This document shows, piece after piece, positions 1-12,936 of a stretch of DNA of 64,000 bases. The stretch comes from Pithys albifrons albifrons (lineage: Eukaryota > Chordata > Aves > Passeriformes > Thamnophilidae). Numbering within the stretch: position 1 is the first letter of the stretch; each line of letters starts with the position of its first letter. The notes under the pieces are model-generated. The model was not told where the DNA came from and searched no databases. It worked only from the letters and a program-made list of their open reading frames with translations. Both the position numbers and the translations under genes were made by a program. Location: NCBI RefSeq assembly GCF_047495875.1, contig NC_092473.1:16412388-16476387 (forward strand). Direction: 5' to 3'.

Positions 1-190
1 GTGTGCCCAGCCCTCGGGGCTGCCCGAGTCCGGGGCCGGGGGGCGCTCCCAGGGGCGCTGTGCGGGGCCGGGGGCGCTCCCAGGGGCGCTGTGCGGGGCC
101 GGGGGCGCTGGGTGGGTGCGTGGGCACGGCCCGGGGGCGCGGTCCCGGCGGGGGTGGGCACTGACGTGCGGAGCCAGCTCTGCGCGTGAG
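1..190. other. GC- and CpG-rich left edge
   Basis: Very GC-rich with many CpGs, fading after about 340. Bases 31-109 are about 2.5 copies of a 31-32 bp unit (cggggccggg..ggcgct) starting at 31, 63 and 94. It may be the end of a CpG island lying mostly outside the window. The open frame across it translates to low-complexity Ala/Gly/Arg and is not supported as a gene. Confidence 0.5.
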
Positions 191-381
191 CTGGATCTGC
201 ATGTGGGAGACGGAGCGAGGCGATTCACGGAGTGGGAGTCGGGATGTATTCTGGGGAAGCTTTTACAGCCACGCCATTAGCGGGGACAGCGCTGGGGATG
301 GGCTCCTGCTCTCCTGGGCTTGGAGGGTGCCCGCGGGCTTGCGCACTGTGCCCCAAGACTGGACATCATCCCTCATTGCTC

Positions 382-590
382 TGCCATGTCCCCTGGTGAT
401 GTGCCACGTCACTCAACACTGTGACATGTCCGTCACTGTTATGCTGTGGTTCTCATCACTGTGCCACATTCCTTGCTGCTTTACCAAGGCCATTGCCACC
501 ATGCCATGTGCCCCACCACCGTGCCATACCCCTCACCACTGTGCCAGGTCCCTGGTCACCATGCAGCCCCATGGCACTGTGCCAGCCTCC
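382..590. repeat. Degenerate tandem repeat, about 20-25 bp unit
   Basis: Repeated variants of caccactgtgccatgtccc run through this stretch with uneven spacing, indicating an old, decayed tandem array. The overlapping open frames here are products of the repeat. Confidence 0.6.
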
Positions 591-599
591 ACTGCTGTA

Positions 600-1660
600 T
601 TTACTGTGCTGCCCTAGAGCAAGGCCCTGACACTGGAGCAGCCCCTTCACCCCTCAGTGGGTATGCAAAGAGCACTAACGAGCCTCCCCACCACATGCAA
701 AGCTCTGGGGGCTCCTGCCAGAGACCTGGGGGTGTTTCAGGGGGTCAGGGAGGGGCATCCCTAGCTCAGTGTTGGAGGCTCAAACAAGTGGTCCCAGACC
801 TGCTTCCCACAGCAGAGCAGGAGAGGCTCCAGAGCATGGAAAGAAAAGGAAATGTAGGGAGAGGGGGTTATTCCCCCCCTGTTTCCCACCCTGCTCCTGC
901 TCCTACTCCTCATGCCCAGCTGGTGAGGGAACAGAGGCTGCCCCCCCTCCCTGCACCCCCACTGCCAACCAGCCTCACTTCCCCCAGCACCAAAGTGCTT
1001 CTGTGCCCAGCATCGCTTGAGCTGAAGGATTTACATTTTAAAGGGATTTTAAAGTGGATCTGGACAGAAATTTCTTTCCAAGTATTATTTTTTCATCTTT
1101 TGCTGCTTTGAATGTTTGCAGAGAGGAAATAACAGACAGAAACCACAGCAGGCAAAGCCTCAGAGAAGCCATTTGTGCTCATGCAAATGTTGTGAGAGTG
1201 GCAGTCCAGACTCAGTCCAGGCTGACTGTGTGGCTGAGTGTGAGGGTGGAGGTGGAGGTGTGTGAGGATCCTGCTCCATGGGCTCCCCTCCAGGGTCCTC
1301 TGTCTGGATGTGTAGCCATCTCCCAAGCCACTGGGGATGGATCAGGTCAGGGGGCAGAGGGCAGGCAGGGGGCCCCTCACCTGAGCTCAAAGCTGGCCAA
1401 GTGATCCTTGTCCAAGACACCCTCCTTTCAGCCCTTCCATTGTCCAGAACACAGAGATTTGCTCACAGTGGCTGATCCCACTGCACCAGCAGGACCCCAG
1501 GGGTGGGTTTTACTTCAAAACCAAGAGTTTCTCTCTCTCTCCTTGCTGTGTTCCTCAGCTTTTGGAGGATATCAAACCTCCAGTTCTTTTTCACCAGTAA
1601 GCTGGAGCAGCAGGACTTGCAGGTGGGGAGGTGCTGCAGCCACATATCCCAGCTGTGCTG
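600..1660. other. Unannotated intergenic sequence
   Basis: No gene, RNA or transposon recognised. A perfect octamer ATGCAAAT lies at 1181-1188, but one or two such matches per strand pair are expected by chance in 64 kb. Confidence 0.5.
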
Positions 1661-1686
1661 GTGCTGGAGCCAGAGGTGCGAGGGCA

Positions 1687-2228
1687 CCGGAGCCACCTGG
1701 AGCTGCTGGAGCTGCCGGAGCTGCCAGAGCCTCTGGAGCCGCTGGAGCTGCTGGAGCTGCCGGAGCTGCCAGAGCTGCTGGAGCTGCTGGAGCTGCTGGA
1801 GCCGCTGGAGCTGCTGGAGCTGCTGGAGCCGCCAGAGCCGCAGACCTGCTGGAGCCGCTGGAGCTGCTGGAGCCGCTGGAGCTGCCAGAGCTGCCAGAGC
1901 TGCTGGAGCCGCCGGACAGCTGGAGCTGCTGGAGCCTCTGGAGCCGCTGGAGCCGCTAATGCTGCCGGAGCTGCCAGAGCTGCTGGAGCCGCCGGACGGC
2001 TGGAGCTGCTGGAGCCGCTGGAGCTGCCGGAGCTGCCAGAGCTGCTGGAGCCGCCGGACGGCTGGAGCTGCTGGAGCCGCTGGAGCCGCTGGAGCTGCCA
2101 GAGCTGCTGGAGCCGCTGGAGCTGCTGGAGCTGCAGAGCTGCCGGAGCTGCCAGAGCCTCTGGAGCCGCTGGAGCCGCTGGAGCCGCCAGAGCTGCCAGA
2201 GCTGCTGGAGCCGCCGGACGGCTGGAGC
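1687..2228. repeat. CTG/GAG-rich compound minisatellite (about 540 bp)
   Basis: Built from 9-base variants of ctggagctg / ctggagccg / ccagagctg. A higher-order landmark, gagccgccggac, recurs at about 1908, 1988, 2050 and 2210, with spacings of 80, 62 and 160 (twice 80). The spacings are not multiples of three, so reading frames switch between copies. The array lacks stop codons in most frames and therefore produces several 180-255 codon open frames (Leu-Glu-Pro, Gly-Ala-Ala and Ser-Gly types) on both strands, with no start context or splice sites supporting a protein. Confidence 0.9.
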
Positions 2229-2255
2229 AAAGGCTCGGTGGAAGGGGAATGCTAA

Positions 2256-2820
2256 TCATGTTCTGTGCTGGCAACAGCCAGAATGATGCACAATAAATAG
2301 CCATTTTAATTACTGCACAATATTTACAAGATTGCTTCCTCATTTGGGAAATTAAAACAAATGCTCCATCAAAATGATCAACATTGTACAGAGAAGCACA
2401 GGGCTGATAAAGGAATCCATGGGCTGCTAATCAAGGGGGAATTGGCACCTTGATGCTGCCTCTGTTTCTCAGTGACCGCAGTGTGAAGGTGGCAAAGGGT
2501 CTCACAGTGCCAGGTGAGATGGGACAGGGAGCCCTGCTCCGAGTCCCTGCACTGGGACACGCTGGGGTCCCTGTGCTGGGTTCCCTGCACTGTGTCCGTG
2601 CACCAGGGCCCCTGTGCTGGGAACCCTGAAACGAGGTCCCTGCATCAAGGTCCTTGCTCTGGGGTCTCCGCCCCGGGGTCCCCACAGTGGCTGCACTTTG
2701 GGAGGCAGGAGCGGCAGGGTTGGACAGCTTAGCCCTGGAGAGGCACAGCTAAATGGGGACCCGGGAAGTTTGGGCAGGAGATGCTGAACTGCCCAGTGCC
2801 GAGCACACACACGGCTTCGC
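2256..2820. repeat. Intergenic stretch with degenerate short tandem repeat
   Basis: An AT-richer stretch (2256-2450) is followed at about 2530-2690 by a decayed tandem of roughly 15-20 bp variants of ggtccctgcactgggg. No gene is recognised. Confidence 0.45.
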
Positions 2821-3130
2821 TTCTGAGCAGTGGCCGCGGCTGGCACCGTGCAGTGCCAGGGAGCACCCTGAGCCTCAACACAGTGGGGATGCCCCGCGGG
2901 GCGGGGGTGGCCTCTGGGCATTGAGTCCTCCGCGGCTGCTCTTCCCCCGCTCCATTCCCGCCCTTCCCTCAGCTCCTTTTCCCTTCTCCTACTTTCATTT
3001 TTTCCCCCAGCCCTCCCGTTGCCATGGGAACGGTGACATCCCGAGCCTGGCGCAGCGGAGGGAGCGGCTGCCCGGGGGCACTCCCCGGACACGGGCGGGG
3101 GTCCAACGGATGGGGGAGTCCCACGGGTAA
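2820..3130. promoter_or_regulatory. Small CpG-rich patch with RFX-like palindrome and possible cryptic first exon
   Basis: A local CpG-rich segment 8 kb upstream of PRKCB. GTTGCCATGGGAAC at 3018-3031 resembles an RFX X-box with one imperfect half. The embedded ATG (3024) has the strong context GCCATGG and opens a 46-codon frame to 3164, and a donor-like cgg/gtaagg lies at about 3125. An enhancer, a distal promoter or chance CpG clustering are all possible; no protein homology is visible. Confidence 0.35.
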
Positions 3131-3169
3131 GGAGTTCCCCTGGAGCCTTCCCTATGCAGCGTAAAGAGC

Positions 3170-5578
3170 AGCGGGATTTAAACACATTTGGGTACCTGCT
3201 GCCAGTCCACCGACTCCTTTCAGGAGGGGAAATTCCACCTGGAATGAATGGGGCTGGTGGCAGGGGACGGGGGAACAGCAGGGCGGCCCTTAGTACCCAA
3301 ATGTTCCTAGATAAAGGATCTCGCAGGACATGATGGATGTGATCCAGGCTGAGTTGGGATTGCAGAGAATTCACCCTGTTGTTCCCAGAGCGGCTGCTCT
3401 GGAGCAGGGAGAATGCCCGGGAAGCACAGGTGACATCTCCAGGATTGTCCTCTGCCCCGGGGATGCAGAAGCAGCTGGGTCTCATGGGAACCTTGGGAAG
3501 AGGAACAGAGACAGAGAGCTGGGAAAGTGGTGGGCTCCAAGCCCCTCTTCTCTGTCACCTCGGTGTGGCTCCTGTGAGTGACAGGGAGATGTTCACCTGA
3601 GCACAGCACAGCAGCCCCGGGCTGGGCACAGCCCAGGAGGGTTTGCCATGGCCTGGTGTCCAAGCAAAAACCGCCTGGAAACAGGAGCTTCTCTGAGGCT
3701 TTGTGCCCACCTGGACCCGCAGGAGCCCAGCAGCCCATGGGCAGGGGCCATGCCCTGCCTGTTCCCAGGTCCTGCAGAGCTCCCAGCTCCAGGAGGAGCA
3801 GGAAGGAGCTGGAGGAGCTGCAGGCAATAGGGAAGAGCCAGAAAACAATTTACAGCTTCCTGCAGATGGCAACTGGTACGATCTGGCTGACAAACACAGA
3901 TGAGCAAGCGTGAGGGAGGGATAAATAAACCTCGGAGCTCATGGGGTAGAACAACCTGCTGTGATTTACTGCAGAGAATTCCCACTCGGCCAGTGCTGGG
4001 CTCTCTCCCCTGTGCTGGGGAGGGCAGTGTGAGCTGCTGGGGCAGGACTCTGGCACCCAGGGGACACACCAGGACCTCTGGGCACTCACATCCTCACACC
4101 TGCTGCCCCAGGGACACCATTGGAGCCCCCCCACCAAGAGCAGCTGAGATGCTGCTGGCCAAAATCAGCCTGAGTCATTCTGTTAGAGAGGAGTGAAAGC
4201 CTCATGCAAGTGTTTTCCCTTCCAAAGTTCTATTGGTTCCTAAACTGGTGAAGCACCAAGACTTTCTGGGGGATATTTTTGTTGTTGTTGAAACTTTTTC
4301 AAATATTTCTGAAAATTCATTAACTGGTAGGTTGTCCTCTCTCTGCAACTTTTTTTCATTGTTTTTCCTTCTGGAGAGGACCTGCAGGGACAAGGCTCAG
4401 GGATGTGATGCCACAGCTGAAGATGGCAGTAGTATCAGTGGTCTCCTGTCCCTGGAGAGAAGGGGGATGCCACAGCTGTCACAGGGTGTTGGTGATGCTC
4501 CAGTGGCACAAAGCTGTGTGTAAGGAAGGATCCACAGCCTGGCAGCCACCAGCAATGCCTCCACGAGCCCCCTGCCCAGGCACAGTCCTACCTGCTGTGG
4601 GGCCGGGGAGGGTGCCCAGTGGAACATCAGGGGACAGCGAGGCAGGTCCTTGGCATGCCTGGCCACACCTTCTGCTGCTCCCCCTCAAGCTGGAATAATC
4701 TCCAGTGGAAAAAACCATGAGATAAATGTGGTGAGAAACAGCAAACCCCACCCGGCACTAACGGGAGGTCTGTGCTTCATCCCAGGCTTGTTTGTGCTGG
4801 GAAGTGACTGGAGCACCTGGAGAGAATGAGGCCCAGGGGTGGAGCTGCTGGGGAAGGGGAGCAGAGCACGATGACCCAGCAGCACAAACCAAATAAGCCC
4901 TGTGCTCCTTTGGAGGGAACAAGCAGGGAAGAGGCAACTGATTTTCTGTGGAGCATCTGTGTGTGGGGATTTACGTGCCAAGGGCAGACCAACAGCCATG
5001 CCAGGATAAGCCAGGGGTGGACAAAGGCCAAAACCATCACAGGAACATCCATCTGAGGATTTCCATATCCCAGGATCTGAGGCAGCCAGGTGACAGGATT
5101 CTTGAAAAAACAGGCTCCAGAGCATACCTGGGTATATCCCTGCTCCACAGCTGGGCGCATTGGCACACATGATGTGGAACTGCAGGGGGTGGCTGAAAGG
5201 GAAGGGGTTACTGGCTCGGCTGGGAGGAAAACCCTCCCAGGCAAAGCTTAATGAAGAAATCCTTGTGCAGGGATCAGCTCTGCGCTGTTAATGAGCCTCG
5301 TTGTTATTTAAATGAGGTTGCTGGCAGGACTGGGTGAAGAATTCATCATCAGATGATTTTTCTGAGAGATGTGATGAATGATGGATATAAAACCAGCCAT
5401 CCCTCGGGAGAAGGAGGCTGCAGAGAAATCCAGCTCCTGGGGGATAGCAGCTGGAGTTTGCCACGGCACAAGCAGAGTTATTGTACAGCCCAGAAGAGGC
5501 AGGTGCTGCAGCCCTGACCCAGGGATGGGAGTGGGTTGGTGGCTTTGCTCTGCCTCCAGAGCTGGCCTGTGTCCCCAG
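3170..5578. other. Unannotated intergenic sequence
   Basis: No gene, repeat or RNA recognised. Open frames are short, overlap on both strands and show no protein resemblance. Confidence 0.5.
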
Positions 5579-5579
5579 A

Positions 5580-5816
5580 CTGTTTCAGTCTGGCCTTGGA
5601 CACTTCCAGGGAATGGGGCAGCCACAGCTTTTCTGGGCAACCTGTGCCAGGGTCTCCCCACACTCACAGGGGACAATTTCTCCGCAGTATCCCATCTAAA
5701 ACTGCCCTCTGGCAATGGGAAGCCATTCCCCCTTGCCCTGTCCTTCTCCAGCTCTGCGGGAACCCCTTTAGGCACTGGAAGGGGCTCTAAGGTCTCCCTG
5801 GAGCCTTCTCTTCATT
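5580..5816 (-). mobile_element. CR1 LINE 3' fragment
   Basis: Matches the reverse complement of the CR1 3' region: ggccttggacacttccaggg, then gcagccacagcttttctggg, ccattcccccttgccctgtc and ggtctccctggagccttctc. The 5' and 3' ends are missing and no coding capacity remains. Confidence 0.88.
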
Positions 5817-7855
5817 GTGCATCAGCTCTAGCCCATTGCTCACAGCTCGGTGTTGCTGCTCTTCAGTTTGGGTCTCACTTTTTTTGTCCAGCCCAAAAAT
5901 GTAATGCTGCCCTTAAATCTCCAGGTTTCTGCCTGGCTATCCCAAGCTCAGAGCTCCCCTTTGCACCCTGGTGAGACATGTGGAGGTGTCAGTACCACTG
6001 TGCTTCTGCCACCACACTGACCTCGCTGTGCACTAACCCAGCGTGGGAGGCAGTGGGAAATCCCCACCAGACTGGATCAATGGTGAGCAATAGTGGCAAC
6101 TTCCCAAAGAATCACAGGATATGGAAGTCACTTATCGATCAGATGGTTTGGGAACCAAGCAGCAAAACCCCAAGGATTTTACCACAAACTTTGCTTAACC
6201 AACTGTGCAGGAAGGTGGTTTGATGTGGGCCATTTCTGGGTACGTGCAGCAGAGTCCATTTGTTCTCCCTGACAGCCAGCAGCCACGAATAGGAAATATT
6301 TAAACAGCCCAACCATGTTTGGGACGTGCTGAGCCGTGCAAGCACCTGATGTGCCAGTGCTTCCTGTGACACAGGGAAGGACCACTTGGGGTCTGCAGCT
6401 TTTGGGCAGGTTTGGTGCCTGTGCCCCTCATCAGAAGGAGCAGAGGGTGTACACCCACTGGGCAGTGAACAACACAGGCTCCTCATCTCATTTATTCATC
6501 TGCAGAGAGCTCTGCCTTGAGGAGGGATGGAGGAATGCTGTTGGCTCTGAAAAACAGGGATGTATTTACACCAGCCTGCTGTAGGTCTGTGTGCTGAGCT
6601 GGGGACAGGGTGGCTGCTCTGGCACAGCCCTGCTGCCCCTCACAGCCTGGTAATGGCACTGCCAGGCCACCCTTGCTCCCCATCTTGCCTCTGGGTGCCC
6701 ACAAGTCATAGGCAAAGGAGCACAGACCATCTGGGAGCCTGGAAACAGGGCACATTTCTGCAGGAAATGATGTTCCCTGGTGTGATGGGGAGGTGCCATC
6801 CTGCCTGCCCGACCCCAGATGGATGGACTGGGAGGAATGGAGCCCTGTTTAATTACTTACTGCAGCCTCTTCAGCTGCTTATGCCCTCCTGCCCCTGGGT
6901 AGAGGGTCAGCCTGTGCCAACACTCTGCCAGCTTCTGCATCACCTCTGTTCAGGGGACCATTAGGGCTGACATTTCTTTGTTTGCTTTGTCCAGGTTCAC
7001 TCCTCTCTCCCCAACACACCTGGGTGTCCCTGCTCCCTGAGTTTACCCATCCCTGGGTGAGGAGAAATGGTCTGGGGGTCCATGACCAACTAGAGCCCAC
7101 TGTACCCCTCAGCAGCTCTGCCACTGCAGGCAGTGATCCCAATGCCCTGGGTGACAGCCCTGTTTGATCCCTCTCTGTCACATCCCTGCATCCCAGAGCT
7201 ACCAACTGTTCTGCCTCCTACTGCCGGTGAAAGGCTGCTGGAAAAGTCGGGAGGAGGTAAATGGAAAGGATGGATTTTTGCATCCCAGAGTGGAGCAGGG
7301 GCTGCTCCAGCTGAGCAGAGCTGCAGCCCTGGCTCTGCTGCCACTGCCGAGGGTTATGTAAGCTCAGGCACCAACAGTTGGGCTTTTTCTCCCCCAGCAG
7401 CTGCTGTGGAGGATCTCCCGCCACCGGTGGGTGGGGAAATGGGTCTCTCCTCACATGAATGCAGCATCTCTCTCCTCTCTCCATCCTCGCTGCACGGAGG
7501 ATGTGGAACATGCAAAAACTGTGAAAGCAGAAAGGGAAAAACCAGCACAGCAGATGTCACCCTGCTGTGAGGAGGGGGCTCCTGTCATCCCCTCTGTCCC
7601 CAGTGTCCCCATGGGACCTGAGACAGAGCCCCCTCCACAGCAGGTGCCCAGTGGGGCCGGTGCTGCTCCGAACCAATGATGTCCCAGGCTGCAGCTCCAG
7701 CCATGGCTCCAGCTGCAGCTCTGCCCCCATACTCTTTGCCCCATGTGTCTCCAGGGATCCCCAGGCAGCCTCTGAGTGGGGGCTGAAGAATTGCCTTCTG
7801 TGGGCAGTGAGAAGCTCCTCTAAAGTTTGGTGGAACCAGGGTTTGCCTCCTAAGA
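5817..7855. other. Unannotated intergenic sequence
   Basis: No recognisable gene, transposon or tandem repeat. The overlapping open frames between 7100 and 7750 lie on both strands and have no recognised domain. Confidence 0.45.
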
Positions 7856-7857
7856 AG

Positions 7858-7982
7858 ATCCCTGTCCCTGCTTCAGGATCTCTGTTCCTGCTCCATGGTG
7901 CCCTGTCCTGGCTTGAGTCCCCTGTTCCTGTTGCAGGATCCCTGTCCCTGCTCCATGACCCTTATCCTGGCCTTGGCCCCCC
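7858..7982. repeat. Short imperfect tandem duplication (about 60 bp, two copies)
   Basis: cctgtccctgcttcaggatct followed by ctgttcctgctccatg is repeated about 60 bases later with substitutions, each copy itself made of related 20-base parts. Confidence 0.6.
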
Positions 7983-10840
7983 CTGGCACGCTGGGTGAGG
8001 GCAAGAGGACATCCACAAACGGATGTGGAGGCTGCTGAGACACCTTTATATCTAATTAGAGCTGGACTCTTCCTCCACCTGTTTCCTGTGGCAGATTTAG
8101 GTCCTGAAGAAAAGAAAGCTGAAAAAAATGAGACAAATCTGTTCTCCAGCTTCTCTGAATTCTTTAGAGGAAGGCAATGTGGGCACGAGGGGAGCAGCAT
8201 CCCTACAGGAGCGTGAGGAGCTCTCTGTGCTGCTGCACCAGCTGCTGCTCCGGGACAGCACTGCCAGGGGCTCCTGCACGTGTGGAGACAGAGCTTGCCT
8301 GGGAAATGGGAAGGGTTTGGGGGCTGTGCCTCTTTGCTGAGCTTTGGGGCCGGCTGACTCTCACCAGTGCCGGCTCCCCCCCAGCGCCAAGCCAGGCTCT
8401 GGGGCTGGTGTCGGACCGTGCAGTGGCAGCGGGTCCCTGCCCAGAGCCCTGTGGGTTGCTGGGTTGGGGCTGGGGAGTTTTGCTGGCCAGGGCTTGTGTT
8501 ACTGGTGTCCCCCCTCCCGTCCCCACAGCTCACGGCGGGCTCTTCCCTGCAGGGCTCGGCACCTTCCCTGCCCAGAGCAGCTGCCGGCCCGCCGGGTGGG
8601 AGGATGAGGGCCCTTCCTGAGGATGTGACTCACGTCTGTCTCCCTGGGAGCTCCTGCACCCGCTGCCTGCGGCGATCGGGGCTGTTGGCCCGCCTGGCAC
8701 CGAGGGGGCTGCCGAGCCACCAGCGAGGGCGAGCTGGGCTTTGGGAGCTCCAGGGGGGGGCCCTGCGAGTGAATGGAGTCACCCTTTGTCCACATCACTC
8801 GCTGGGGTTTGGTGCCCTTCTCTATAGCAGAAGCTGTTGGAGGGAAAACAGCATCAGAACTTGCACTTTTATGGAAATGGGAATGGATTGGGCTGATTTC
8901 CCTTCAACTCCACCACTACACTCCCCTGAGAGTGACAATTCAGGGTTGTTTGTGAGTGTTAGTCCCTCATCACACCTGTGGGGACTTGATTTACATTAAT
9001 AAATATAACAGTTTCCTTAGAGGAAGGAGCTGCTGGGATGTTCATTCCAACATCTCCAAGTGCTGAGGGGATCTGGATCCTCAGCTTCTGTAAAAATTAA
9101 CATGGCCATGAAGATCCTACCCTTAATATGACATGACTCAGAGTGCATAAATAATGAAAAAGGTAAAATAAGGTAAAATAATGTGAACTAAGAAAAAAAG
9201 AAAAGAACCCCTCGAGAGCAGGAACTGATACCTGGCTTTTGTAGTCCCTAGCCCAGAAGTGACAAAAGTTTGTGCATGATTATTGTGATTATCAGCACTC
9301 CTAAGGGGAAATTAAAGCCATATTCTCTGAGTTCCACACGCAGCAGCTATGTGGGAAAATGGGAACATACAGTAAAAGAACAAGAAAGGAGGAACAGAGT
9401 TTACAATTTAAAACAAGCAGAATTCAGCCTGGTGTAGCTCCACGTGCAGTGCAGCAGCACTGAGGGTAACACACCACTCTCCTTGTGAAAGTACACAGGG
9501 AAGGAGTCAAAACGCCCTGTTATTATTTCCATTATTGCTCTGGCTCCTTTCCATGCAGGAGGAGTTATTTCTGCTGTGCAGGTTCCTGTGTGTGAGCCCA
9601 CAGTGAATGGGGCCCCCGGGGCAGTGGGGACCCTGCAGCAGGACTGGCACCGTGGCGGGCACAGGAGGCAACACCCGCAGCCCCCGCGCTCTGGGCACTT
9701 CCCTCCGCTCCCTCCCGACACGAGCACAGCACGAGCAAGGGATGCCTGCAATTTATTTCTCCTTCTTAGCAGGAAAATCAGAAGGTGCTGGGAGTTGGTG
9801 CCAGCCTCCTGTTTCTAGGAGGGTGACATCAGCAGGACAGGTCGGCCACGTGTTATTACTGTAATGAACCGTTTAAAGCAGCCACATAATAACAGCCCTG
9901 AGCCTATTTTGGGAAAGCCTCCTGGGCGTTTAATTCCATGGAGAAAGCAGGGCTTTCTTCAGAGAAAGAGCACGTAGGATGGAGGGCTGGATCCCAGCGG
10001 AGCAGGGATGGTCTCAGGCCTCAAAAGGGAAAGGATCACGTGGCTGCAGAGCCAGAATTAAACCCCACAAACGAGACTTTAGAAAGATCTGTTTTCAGAG
10101 AAATATTTTCGTGATTATGTTTCAATTGAAGTTGTCTCTTGTTTTGATTTGAATTCTTGTTTCCTCAGTGCCCAGTCCAGAATAATGCAGCACCAGGTGG
10201 GCACAGGGAGATGTGGATAACAGAGGAGGAGGCTGCTCGATCTGATTTTCAATGTCCGTGACTGCTGGCAGGGAGTGAGAGAGATAAATATGGTTGGAAA
10301 ACTCCTCCGTGCCAGCCAGCTGAGGTGTTTGCAGTGGGTTGGGTAAAAGAAGGTCATTATTCCAACTGTGAGTTTAAAAAATCATTCTGAGAGGATCACT
10401 GAGCTGGTCAGCTTTGTGTCCCTGTGCCAGTGAGGGAGCCCTGAGAGTGTGGCCCTGTATGGGCTGCTCATGGCCATGGTCCTGCTCCCCCAGGCCATGG
10501 TCACTCCAGTGCCCGGCCTGGCATGAGGCCATGCCCCTCTGCTATGTCTGAGCTCCTGACTGGATCCCCTCTGGACTTGTTGCTCCTGCTGCTGACTCAT
10601 GTTGTGCAGAAAATCAGGGTATGAAAAAATAATTCTGGCCTTACTAGTGGGAAGTCTGGAACTCCTGAGGGAGTCAGGGAACACCCAGCATTGTCACTGC
10701 CAGTCCTGCAGCGGGTATCAGGCAGGTGCCACCATGACTGGCATGAAGTCAGGACCTCTCTGGCTTTTTTATTTTTGTTTTTACTGTTATTGTTGTCATC
10801 CTTTTTACCACCGTTGTTACTGTGTATGTCTCTCCCACCG
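7983..10840. other. Upstream flank of PRKCB
   Basis: Mixed composition. An 8-base G run lies at 8753-8760, an AT-rich segment at 8990-9400 and a modestly CpG-enriched patch at 9600-9730. An AT-rich stretch at 9850-9930 could be a conserved element. No gene recognised. Confidence 0.45.
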
Positions 10841-10960
10841 GCTCCTGCTGGCCCATCGCTGTCTCCATGGGCAGTGGGAGAGGATGACGCCCCTGCCGGG
10901 CCCCGGTGGTCCTGCCCGCATCGCTCCGGTCCCCGCGGGCCGGGGCAGCATCCGCGCGGG

Positions 10961-11962
<1,002 letters not shown>

Positions 11963-11994
11963 GGGCTTCGGCAAACAGGGCTTCCAGTGTCAAG
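11963..11994 (+). CDS. PRKCB: PRKCB coding exon 2 (32-nt exon, middle of C1A)
   Basis: This 32-base exon completes Trp58, encodes residues 59-68 (GFGKQGFQCQ) and supplies the first base of Val69. Cys67 is a zinc ligand of C1A, and the glycine/glutamine-rich loop is part of the diacylglycerol/phorbol-ester groove. The acceptor is ctctctccgcag/G and the donor CAAG/gtgagt, both strong. It is too short for a length-based open-frame search and was found by following the frame from exon 1 and the expected 32-base size in classical PKC genes. It lies only 519 bases after exon 1, inside the CpG island, and is followed by the 40.6 kb intron 2. Confidence 0.95.
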
Positions 11995-12821
11995 GTGAGT
12001 GTGGCGCTGCCGGGGCGGTGAGGGGCCCACACACCGTGTCCGCCCCCCGGGAAGGTCCCCCGGGGCCGCGGGCAGCATCCCCGCGGCCGTCCCCGAGCAT
12101 CCATCCCCGCAGCACCGGGCAAGCAGCTTAGTCATTTTTTTAATCAACCGAGCAACTGGTCGGTGCCTCTAAGCCGGTCGGGTTTCGTTAGCAGAGATAA
12201 GCACCCAGGACTTCGGCTAAATCCCCCTAAAAAGGCAGAGGGGAGTTTGTTTTTAATGTACTTAGCAGGAAAACATGTGTTTGGGTGGCAAACGGGTTGG
12301 GTGAGGGCTACTCTGGGCTGGAACTGCGCAGCCTGCGAGGACTTGAATGGCTTAGTTGTGTTGCTGGGGAAAGAAATGAGGCTTTACAACAAAATATCTT
12401 GCAGTAGCCGGGTTACTATGACCAGAATTCCTTGTTCTGATAATGCTGGGATTCTGAAGAGGTTCTTCAGGGATTTGTCATGTCCTCTCGGGAAATTTGG
12501 ATGAATTAGCCAGGCGTTATGGCTCTTGTTGCCAGCCTAGCTGTGGGCTGTTCCTGCTTGCAGCTAATCCTGCCCTGTGGGTCCCACCTGTGTGGGGTTC
12601 GAATTGGGCTGGGGCTTGCAGCTGCTGGCAATGAGCGTTTGCTCTTGTGACTATTTGGGACAGAGGGTTGTTTTGGTGGGTGGCTGAATCCCAGGTGGAG
12701 GTACTTAGCATGGAAACAACCCTGCTATAGAGTTCTAATATCTCCAGTACTGCTCCTCCTGGCAGCTGTTTGTGTTGTGCTGTGGCACCAGCTCCAAGCT
12801 CGAGGTGCCACGGTGGGTTCA

Positions 12822-12936
12822 GGTCTCGGGGGGCAGCTGTACCTGCGGGCAGGAGGGCTCTGTCTCGGGGGGCAGCTGTACCTGCGGGCAGGAGGGCTCT
12901 GTCTTGGGGGGCAGCTGTACCTGCGGGCAGGAGCTC
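12822..12936. repeat. 39-bp tandem repeat, 3 units, early intron 2
   Basis: The core gcagctgtacctgcgggcag recurs at 12833, 12872 and 12911, exactly 39 bases apart. Units 1 and 2 are nearly identical; unit 3 has one c-to-t change and a diverged end. Because 39 is a multiple of three, all three plus frames stay open, giving coding-looking but unsupported frames. Confidence 0.93.

Noticed and set aside
1..620. Possible exon of an upstream neighbour gene at the left edge
   Set aside because: GC-rich repeats and a donor-like gcgc/gtgagc are present, but the translation is low complexity and no homology is recognised.
446..1111. 221-codon open frame
   Set aside because: Starts within the degenerate cac/tgcc tandem repeat, begins with a weak-context ATG and shows no domain or conserved-looking segment.
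1463..2343. Several 180-255 codon open frames on both strands
   Set aside because: They are all generated by the stop-poor CTG/GAG minisatellite; composition is two or three residues only and no homology or splice structure supports them.
6100..6240. Possible CR1 start (gaatcacaggatatgg)
   Set aside because: The initial word resembles the reverse CR1 terminus, but the following sequence does not match.
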